Part shown: in pieces, positions 58,465 through 64,000 of the stretch
How the letters are laid out: every line of letters starts with the position of its first letter
Position numbering within the stretch: position 1 is the first letter of the stretch
Origin: Agrobacterium tumefaciens
GTDB lineage: Bacteria > Pseudomonadota > Alphaproteobacteria > Rhizobiales > Rhizobiaceae
Assembly (NCBI GenBank): GCA_017744915.1
Contig: JAGIAH010000002.1
Location: forward strand, 124,001-188,000
DNA: 64,000 bases
Direction: 5' to 3'
Position numbers and translations under genes: made by a program
The notes under the pieces: generated by a model
What the model was told of the DNA's origin: nothing
Databases searched by the model: none
The model's input: only the letters and a program-made list of their open reading frames with translations

Positions 58465-59901
58465 ATGCGGATTGAGATGCCAGTAAACCGGAAGAATGCG
58501 ATTGTCGCCATCATTGGCGGTGGGTTTAGCGGAGCAGCGCTTGCTGTTCATCTCCATCGCGCTGCCGCGCGGCTGGAAGGGGTGCGGATCGTCGTGTTCG
58601 AACCGAGGGAGATGCTGGGCGCCGGGCTTGCCTATTCCACGCCGGAGCCTGCCAACCGGATCAATGTGCCGGCCGGGCGCATGACGCTTTATCCCGACGA
58701 TCCGGATAGTTTTGTCCGTTATATCGAGAAAACCAATGTGCTGGCGGAGGATGCGGCTGCGCTTCTGCCGGATGGTCAGGCCTATCCACGGCGCCGTGTC
58801 TTCGGTGCCTATGTTGCCGCTGAGATAGCTCCCTTGCTGGAAGCGGGCATTGTCGAACACGAGCGCAGCCGCGTGGAACATGTGACCCGCCACGGCGAGG
58901 GCTGGGAACTGCTTACCGCAGACGGCAACAGTCACGTCGCGGATATCGTGGTGGTGGCGACAAGCCATCCGCCGCCGGCCCTTCCGCAGGTGCTGCGACC
59001 GCTTGCCGGCCATCCAAAACTGGTGGCTGACTTGAATGCGGATGCTGCGCTGGACAACATCACCGCAGATGATCGCATTCTGATCGTCGGTAATGGCCTG
59101 ACGGCGGCCGATGCATTTGCCGCACTGAAGCGCCGTGGCCATCACGCACCGGTCGTCTCACTCTCACGCCGGGGTTTGCGGTCGCGTGGCCATCCCGCCG
59201 CGCCGCAGGAGCCCTATGGGGATTTTACCGATCCGCCGCTGGGAAGCGCGTCGGAATTGCTGCGGCGGATCCGCGAGGCTTTGCGCGCAGCGCAGGCAAC
59301 CGGTGTTACCTGGCATGGCGTTCTGGATGCCGTGCGCCTGCAGGGGCGCGACATATGGCGCAATCTTCCCTTGAATGAACGGCGCAGGGTCGTGCGCTGG
59401 CTGCGTCCCTTCTGGGACGCGCATCGCTTCAGGATTGCGCCGCAGGTCGAGGCGCTCCTGGATGAAGCCGTCGTTTCTGGTGAGTTGCGGATCGTCGCCG
59501 GTTCGCTCGTATCAGCACAGGATGACCGGAACGGTTCGCTGCTTGTCGATCTCAGGCTTCGTGGCCAAAAGGACATTGCGCGGATCGATGTGGAGGCGAT
59601 CATCGTCACCACCGGGCCTGCCCATGGCGGGATTCTGAAATCGCAGGCCTTTCTTTCCGGGCTGGAGCAGGCGGGTTTTCTGACACTCTGCCCGACCGGC
59701 CTCGGCATCCGTTGCGACGAGCGATCACGCGCCGTCGACCGTCAGGGTCAGGCCGTCGAGACGCTGTTGATCGGCGGTCCTCTGGCTCGCGGAACCTTCG
59801 GAGAATTGATGGGCCTGCCACAGGTTACGGAACATGCGGTCTATGTGGCCGCAGAGATTGCGAGCAGCCTTGCATCGGCCGCGACGGAAAGCCGCCGCTG
59901 A
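58465..59901 (+). CDS. FAD/NAD(P)-binding oxidoreductase of the HpyO-like group
   Basis: A 478-residue flavoprotein. The N-terminal FAD site is [21 protein letters not shown] near residue 13. [42 protein letters not shown] near 48-90 is typical of the pyridine-nucleotide-disulphide-like 9 group. A second nucleotide site is [23 protein letters not shown] near 210-232. Members are poorly characterised; some are siderophore or urate hydroxylase-like. It lies 26 bases before ssuD in the same direction, so it may supply or consume reduced flavin or oxidise the sulfonate product. The start at 58465 has GAGGCGA upstream. Confidence 0.85.
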   Translation: MRIEMPVNRKNAIVAIIGGGFSGAALAVHLHRAAARLEGVRIVVFEPREMLGAGLAYSTPEPANRINVPAGRMTLYPDDPDSFVRYIEKTNVLAEDAAALLPDGQAYPRRRVFGAYVAAEIAPLLEAGIVEHERSRVEHVTRHGEGWELLTADGNSHVADIVVVATSHPPPALPQVLRPLAGHPKLVADLNADAALDNITADDRILIVGNGLTAADAFAALKRRGHHAPVVSLSRRGLRSRGHPAAPQEPYGDFTDPPLGSASELLRRIREALRAAQATGVTWHGVLDAVRLQGRDIWRNLPLNERRRVVRWLRPFWDAHRFRIAPQVEALLDEAVVSGELRIVAGSLVSAQDDRNGSLLVDLRLRGQKDIARIDVEAIIVTTGPAHGGILKSQAFLSGLEQAGFLTLCPTGLGIRCDERSRAVDRQGQAVETLLIGGPLARGTFGELMGLPQVTEHAVYVAAEIASSLASAATESRR

Positions 59902-59927
59902 ACGGACAACACGAAAGGATATTCCAG

Positions 59928-61097
59928 ATGGCGAAAACAGACGCTCCGCTTGATTTTTTATGGTTCATCCCGTCATCGGGCGATGGTTCCTATCTCGGTT
60001 CCGATGATCTGTCGCGGCCTTCCGATCCCGGATATTTCCGGGAAATAGCCCAGGCGGCGGATCGGCTCGGTTACTCCGGCGTGCTCATTCCCACTGGCGT
60101 CGCCTGTGAGGAATCCTTCATTCTGGCGGCCAATCTCGCTGCTTTTACCGAGAAGCTCAAATTCCTCGTCGCCATCCGTCCGGGCGTTGCATCACCCGCC
60201 TATTATGCGCGGCTGGCTTCCACGCTCGATCGTGTTTCCCATGGTCGGCTGCTGCTTAACATCGTGGTTGGCGGCAGCGCGCAGGAACTGGCCGGCGACG
60301 GCATTTTCCTGCCGCATGACGAGCGTTACGATCACGCCGACGAGTTCTTTCAGGTCTTCAACTCACTGATCGAAACCGGCAAGGGGAATCTCGACGGCAA
60401 ATATATCAAGGCGCTGGATGCCCGGCTTGGTCTGCCGCCGGTGCAGGAGCCGCGCCCGCCGATTTATTTCGGTGGCTCTTCCGATGCCGGCATCGAGTTT
60501 TCGGCCGGGATCACCGACAAATATCTGACCTGGGGCGAGCCGCCGGCACAGGTGGCGGAAAAAATTGCCAAGGTGCGTGCCGCTGCCGCAAAAAGGGGGC
60601 GGAAGGTTACCTTCGGCATCCGTCTGCATTTCATCGTGCGTGAAACAGACGAGGAGGCCTGGGCCGATGCCGACAGGCTGATTTCGAAGCTTTCCGATGA
60701 GACCATCGCTTCCGCTCAGGAGGTCTTCTCCAAGGCCTCGGACTCCGTCGGGCAGGCGAGGATGCAGGCCCTGCACAATGGCCGGCGCGACAAGCTGGAA
60801 GTCTCTCCCAATCTATGGGCGGGTATAGGGCTGGTTCGCTCGGGCGCAGGCACGGCACTTGTCGGTTCCCCGAAAACGGTCGCGGCGCGGCTCAGGGAAT
60901 ATCAGGAGCTCGGCATCGATACCGTCATTGCCTCCGGTTATCCGCATCTGGAGGAGGCCTATCGCCTGTCCGAGCTGCTGTTTCCGGAAATCGGCCTCGG
61001 CGGGCCGCGAAACGAGATTCGCTCTTCCTTCGGCGCGAAACAGGTGTTCGGCGGCGGCGGCCATGGCGGCAATGTGAAAGTCGCATCAGGTTCCTGA
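59928..61097 (+). CDS. ssuD: FMNH2-dependent alkanesulfonate monooxygenase
   Basis: A 389-residue TIM barrel matching SsuD closely along its length. Blocks are [53 protein letters not shown] near 65-84, [30 protein letters not shown] near 92-122, YFGGSSDAG near 180, [11 protein letters not shown] near 198 and [35 protein letters not shown] near 280-315. It converts alkanesulfonates to aldehyde plus sulfite. The ATG at 59928 has AAAGGA upstream; the frame's longer form is antiframe to the previous gene. It ends before a 12-bp hairpin. Confidence 0.94.
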   Translation: MAKTDAPLDFLWFIPSSGDGSYLGSDDLSRPSDPGYFREIAQAADRLGYSGVLIPTGVACEESFILAANLAAFTEKLKFLVAIRPGVASPAYYARLASTLDRVSHGRLLLNIVVGGSAQELAGDGIFLPHDERYDHADEFFQVFNSLIETGKGNLDGKYIKALDARLGLPPVQEPRPPIYFGGSSDAGIEFSAGITDKYLTWGEPPAQVAEKIAKVRAAAAKRGRKVTFGIRLHFIVRETDEEAWADADRLISKLSDETIASAQEVFSKASDSVGQARMQALHNGRRDKLEVSPNLWAGIGLVRSGAGTALVGSPKTVAARLREYQELGIDTVIASGYPHLEEAYRLSELLFPEIGLGGPRNEIRSSFGAKQVFGGGGHGGNVKVASGS

Positions 61098-61105
61098 AGA
61101 AAATA

Positions 61106-61133
61106 TCTGGCGGAAGAAACCTCTTCCGCCAGA
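61106..61133 (+). terminator. Strong hairpin after ssuD
   Basis: TCTGGCGGAAGA and TCTTCCGCCAGA form a perfect 12-bp stem with a 4-base loop, 8 bases after the ssuD stop. No T run follows, but its strength and place suggest termination or mRNA protection. Confidence 0.75.
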
Positions 61134-61218
61134 CATGAGGCTTAAGACGCCAAGCGTATTTTGGCCCGTTGATCCGCCGAGGCGCTCTTTCGTTTTTTTC
61201 GATATTCAGAGAAAAACC

Positions 61219-61256
61219 TTCTCTAATATAGAGCATAAAAAACATAGAATTACTGT
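61219..61256 (+). promoter_or_regulatory. Second shared promoter element, copy 2
   Basis: TTCTC, 11 bases, ATAAAAAACAT, 6 bases, ACTGT, the same layout as 58225-58262. It ends 59 bases before the sfnB start and is followed by TCTGCG. It lies in the only AT-rich tract between ssuD and sfnB. Confidence 0.55.
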
Positions 61257-61315
61257 TCTGCGCCGCGCCTTGTGCGATGCTCACGCCATCATTCACCGTG
61301 TTTGAGAGGCGTCCC

Positions 61316-62584
61316 ATGGGCACGATTTCCGAGACCAAGATCGACTATAGTGTTCATCCGCGCGTCAATTCTGCGGACCCGATTGCGCCGCGTCCGCGGC
61401 CGGCGACCCAGGCGCATATCGTCTCGTCGGACGCGGAAGCGATAGAAATCGCGCAGCGGCTGGCGGAAAAATTCAGGGTCGGTGCGGCGCTGCGCGATCG
61501 CGAAGGCCTGTTGCCGATTGATGAGCTGGACGAATATTCCCAGAGCGGTCTCTGGAGCATCAACGTTCCCAAAGCCTATGGCGGGCCGGAAGTATCGTAC
61601 GCCACGCTTGCCAGGGTCATCGCAACGATTGCGGCGGCCGATCCCGCCATTGCCCAGATCACCCAGAACCATCTGGCAATCGTCGCCACCGTCGATCTGG
61701 ACGGCACGGAAGACCAGAAAAAACTGTTTTTCGGCTGGGCGCTTCAGGGTATTCGTTACGGCAACGCCTTCTCCGAGTTGAAGAGCAAGACCGTCGCCGA
61801 TTTCGAGACGAAAGTGGCCCATGACGGCGACAGCGTGATCGTCAATGGCGAGAAATTTTATACGACCGGAGCCCTTCTCGCGCATATCGTGCCGATTGTC
61901 GCCCTAGATGAAACGGGGCAGGGATATCTCGTTTTCGCCGACCGTGACGCTCCGGGCCTGACGGTGACCAACAACTGGTCGAGCTTTGGCCAGCGCACCA
62001 CGGCATCGGGATCGGTGAAGATCGAAAATGTCCGTGTTCCCAAGGAGAGGGCGGTAAAGGTCACCTCCTTCGATCACCCCACCATTGGCGGCCCGGTCTC
62101 GCAGATCATCCAGTCGGCAATCGATGTGGGCATTGCCCGCGGCACGATCGATGACACCATCGCCTTCATCGGCAAGCACAGTCGTCCGTGGCTCGACAGC
62201 GGCAAGCAGACGGCGGGCGAAGATCTCTTCACCATTGCCGCCATCGGCGATCTGAAAATCCGTCTGCATGCAGCCGAGGCGCTTCTTGAAATCGCCGGTC
62301 ACAGCATCGATGCCGCAAAGCGGAACACGACGCTGGAAACCGTTTCGGAAGCGACGATCAGGACCGGGGAATCGAAGGTTCTGACCACCGAAATCGCTAT
62401 TCTGGCAACCAACAAGCTCTTCGAACTTGCCGGCACCCGTTCGACACTTGCCGAACACGGGCTGGACCGGCATTGGCGAAACGCCCGTGTCCACACGCTG
62501 CACGATCCGGTGCGGTGGAAATATTTCCATGTCGGAAACTATTATCTGAACGGCGCACACCCCCCGCGCCATGCCTGGAATTGA
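61316..62584 (+). CDS. sfnB: SfnB-family sulfur acquisition oxidoreductase, copy 1
   Basis: A 422-residue flavoprotein with the acyl-CoA dehydrogenase fold. Near the N-terminus is AHIVSSDAEAIEIAQRLAEKFRVGAALRDREGLLPIDELDEYSQSGLWSINVPKAYGG. The flavin-contact block FYTTGALLAHIVPIVALDETGQGYLVFADRD lies near 180-210, WSSFGQRTTASGSVKIENVRVP near 220-241, and the C-terminal ARSTLAEHGLDRHWRNARVHTLHDPVRWKYFHVGNYYLNG segment typical of SfnB/DszC proteins near 378-417. It should use reduced flavin to oxygenate a sulfur compound. GAGAGG precedes the ATG. It is first in its unit after the ssuD hairpin. Confidence 0.92.
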   Translation: MGTISETKIDYSVHPRVNSADPIAPRPRPATQAHIVSSDAEAIEIAQRLAEKFRVGAALRDREGLLPIDELDEYSQSGLWSINVPKAYGGPEVSYATLARVIATIAAADPAIAQITQNHLAIVATVDLDGTEDQKKLFFGWALQGIRYGNAFSELKSKTVADFETKVAHDGDSVIVNGEKFYTTGALLAHIVPIVALDETGQGYLVFADRDAPGLTVTNNWSSFGQRTTASGSVKIENVRVPKERAVKVTSFDHPTIGGPVSQIIQSAIDVGIARGTIDDTIAFIGKHSRPWLDSGKQTAGEDLFTIAAIGDLKIRLHAAEALLEIAGHSIDAAKRNTTLETVSEATIRTGESKVLTTEIAILATNKLFELAGTRSTLAEHGLDRHWRNARVHTLHDPVRWKYFHVGNYYLNGAHPPRHAWN

Positions 62585-62594
62585 GGCCGTTTCC

Positions 62595-63857
62595 ATGACA
62601 ACGACTGACCGGAAGCTGCATCGCGAGGCCGCGTTGACCTCGGGAAGACCTGCGCCGCATATCCCGCCGCGCCGGACGAAGGCTCACATCATAAAGGACG
62701 ATGCCGAGGCTATTACCGTTGCGCAGGAGCTTGCGCGCGGCTTCGCCGTCGGGGCGGCGGAACGCGACAGGGAGCGGCGGTTGCCGCTCGCCGAAATCGA
62801 GCGTTTTTCGCAAAGCGGGTTGTGGGCCATCACCGTGCCGAAGGATTATGGCGGTGCCGGCGTTTCGGCCGTAACGCTGGCGGAAGTGACCGCGATCATT
62901 TCCGCCGCCGATGGCAGCATCGGGCAAATTCCGCAAAACCATTTCTACATGGTCGAGGCCTTGCGGTTGGCCGGCAGCGAGGAACAGAAGCGGCATTATT
63001 TCCAGCGCATTCTCGACGGAGACCGGCTGGGCAATGCCTTCACCGAAATCGGTACAAAAACCCCGGTCGATTACAAGACGCACTTCGCCGAGCGGGATGG
63101 CAGGCTGCTGTTGAACGGACAGAAGTTCTATTCCACCGGTTCTCTGTTTGCCCACATCATCGTTGTCGTCGCCAAGGGGCCGGATGGGCGGGTGAATATC
63201 GTCTTTATCGATCGCGCAACGGCTGGGCTTTCGCTGGTCGACGACTGGACGTCCTTCGGCCAGCGCACGACAGGCAGCGGCACTGTCACCTTCGATGAGG
63301 TAGAAATCACACCGTTCCAGGTCGTGGATCACGATGTCGTCTTCGAGCGGCCGACACCCATGGGGCCTTTTGCGCAGATCATTCATGCCGCCGTTCAGGT
63401 CGGCATTGCACGCGGTGCTCTCGCGGAAACGATCTCCTATGTTCGCGCCCATGCTCGCCCGTTTTTCGAGCTGAGCATCGAGCACGGTTATGAAGACCCG
63501 CACACCATCCATGCTGTCGGAGACGTTTCCATCCGCGTGCATGCGGCCGACGCGCTTCTCGCAAGGGCCGGCCGCATCCTCGACAGTGCGAGTGCGGCAC
63601 CGGACGAAAAATCGGTGGCGGCAGCCTCCATCGCGGTGGCGGAGGTCAAGTCGCTGGGTACGGAAGCCGCTCAACTTGCGTCTACGAAGCTCATAGAACT
63701 CGGCGGGGCGCGTTCCACGCTGGAAAGCTACGGGCTCGACCGTTACTGGCGCAATGCCAGAACGCATTCGCTGCATGATCCCGTCCGCTGGAAATATCAT
63801 CATATCGGCAATTTCTATCTGAACGGCACGCTGCCGCCGCGTCACGGGGCCATCTAG
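62595..63857 (+). CDS. sfnB: SfnB-family sulfur acquisition oxidoreductase, copy 2
   Basis: A 420-residue paralogue of the preceding gene. AHIIKDDAEAITVAQELARGFAVGAAERDRERRLPLAEIERFSQSGLWAITVPKDYGGAG lies near 25-85, FYSTGSLFAHIIVVVAKGPDGRVNIVFIDR near 178-207 and WTSFGQRTTGSGTVTFDEVEI near 216-236. It ends with ARSTLESYGLDRYWRNARTHSLHDPVRWKYHHIGNFYLNG. The ATG at 62595 has TGAGG 8 bases upstream; an earlier ATG at 62571 overlaps the first copy. The tandem may form a heteromer or cover two substrates. Confidence 0.92.
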   Translation: MTTTDRKLHREAALTSGRPAPHIPPRRTKAHIIKDDAEAITVAQELARGFAVGAAERDRERRLPLAEIERFSQSGLWAITVPKDYGGAGVSAVTLAEVTAIISAADGSIGQIPQNHFYMVEALRLAGSEEQKRHYFQRILDGDRLGNAFTEIGTKTPVDYKTHFAERDGRLLLNGQKFYSTGSLFAHIIVVVAKGPDGRVNIVFIDRATAGLSLVDDWTSFGQRTTGSGTVTFDEVEITPFQVVDHDVVFERPTPMGPFAQIIHAAVQVGIARGALAETISYVRAHARPFFELSIEHGYEDPHTIHAVGDVSIRVHAADALLARAGRILDSASAAPDEKSVAAASIAVAEVKSLGTEAAQLASTKLIELGGARSTLESYGLDRYWRNARTHSLHDPVRWKYHHIGNFYLNGTLPPRHGAI

Positions 63858-63892
63858 GGTCCAGTTTCAAAATCACAAATTCCCCACCCGAA

Positions 63893-63913
63893 CCGGCGGT
63901 CACCGATCGCCGG
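63893..63913 (+). repeat. Weak inverted repeat before the last gene
   Basis: CCGGCG and CGCCGG flank a 9-base loop 35 bases after the second sfnB. It may be a minor hairpin in the leader of the next gene. Confidence 0.3.
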
Positions 63914-63946
63914 ACGACCATTCAACGCCATCAGGAAACAGAGACC

Positions 63947-64000
63947 ATGACGTATCATCCAGATCCCAACCGCTATGAAGACGCCACCTTCCGCCGTGTC
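63947..64000 (+). CDS. Aldo/keto reductase, N-terminal fragment (continues past window)
   Basis: Eighteen codons are visible: MTYHPDPNRYEDATFRRV. This resembles the start of YghZ-type aldo/keto reductases, where a short PxRY segment leads into the first strand. AGGAAACAGAG precedes the ATG. It lies 89 bases after the second sfnB and may belong to its transcript, perhaps to reduce an aldehyde released from sulfonates. With so little sequence, the family is a good guess rather than a proof. Confidence 0.55.
   Translation, partial: MTYHPDPNRYEDATFRRV

Noticed and set aside
62397-63845. A 482-codon minus-strand open frame
   Set aside because: It is antisense to the two sfnB genes and has no recognisable domain.
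1-64000. CRISPR arrays, insertion sequences, tRNA and rRNA genes
   Set aside because: No regularly spaced repeats, transposase motifs, long terminal inverted repeats or tRNA-like cloverleaf sequences were noticed.

Overview
This is a gene-dense, GC-rich stretch of an alphaproteobacterial genome, most like the Rhizobiaceae (Agrobacterium/Rhizobium). That placement is inferred from the density of ABC importers, tight ATGA-coupled operons, Tat-type lipid-free binding proteins and flavin monooxygenase sets; there is no rRNA, tRNA, IS element, phage gene or CRISPR array to fix it. The window holds about 57 genes, nearly all of them nutrient uptake, catabolism and local regulators, as expected of an accessory replicon or secondary chromosome.

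Region 1 (1-9102) is an amino-sugar island. A minus-strand operon reads nagB, nagA, a sugar-ABC ATPase, a binding protein and two permeases, the last cut by the window edge. A divergent plus-strand operon holds two Gfo/Idh/MocA oxidoreductases and a LacI-type regulator. Two near-identical 16-bp dyads with a central CG sit in the divergent promoter. The regulator reading frame has no ATG, GTG or TTG in front of its helix-turn-helix. Region 2 (9246-10974) is a divergent MerR regulator/old yellow enzyme pair with a 19-bp-spaced promoter.

Region 3 (11046-34309) is an organosulfur-scavenging island, mostly on the minus strand: an acyl-CoA-dehydrogenase-like monooxygenase, two luciferase-like monooxygenases, a peptide-type ABC importer, a biotin/methionine-sulfoxide-reductase-like molybdoenzyme, a GlcD-type FAD dehydrogenase, a 2-hydroxychromene-2-carboxylate-isomerase-like protein, a TetR regulator, a PanE-like reductase, a nitroreductase, ssuBCA and an NtaA/DszA-type monooxygenase. 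Three successive transcription units here are preceded by copies of one conserved DNA element.

Region 4 (32173-41666) is a plus-strand operon: FAD/NAD(P)-dependent monooxygenase-like protein, DsbA-fold isomerase-like protein, M19 dipeptidase-like protein lacking half its metal ligands, a spermidine/putrescine-type ABC importer, a type-B carboxylesterase and a LysR regulator. It looks like a complete uptake-and-degradation pathway of unknown substrate. Region 5 (41870-50832) has a HpaI-type aldolase, then a proline-iminopeptidase-like hydrolase, a nitrilase-family amidohydrolase and an RraA-like protein. It continues with an alpha/beta hydrolase, an iron/thiamine-type ABC importer with a fused double permease, and a GntR/FCD regulator. 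A perfect 30-bp palindrome stands before the second half. A solo LuxR-type regulator (50863-51615) follows. Region 6 (51989-56678) is a ribose-type ABC importer with two different permeases and no catabolic genes.

Region 7 (56753-64000) returns to sulfur: a second NtaA-type monooxygenase, divergent from an FAD-binding oxidoreductase plus ssuD, then a strong hairpin, two tandem sfnB genes and the beginning of an aldo/keto reductase. Two further promoters here share a second, exactly spaced sequence element. Taken together, regions 3, 4 and 7 suggest a co-regulated programme for importing sulfonates, sulfur-containing peptides or other organosulfur compounds and oxidatively releasing their sulfur.
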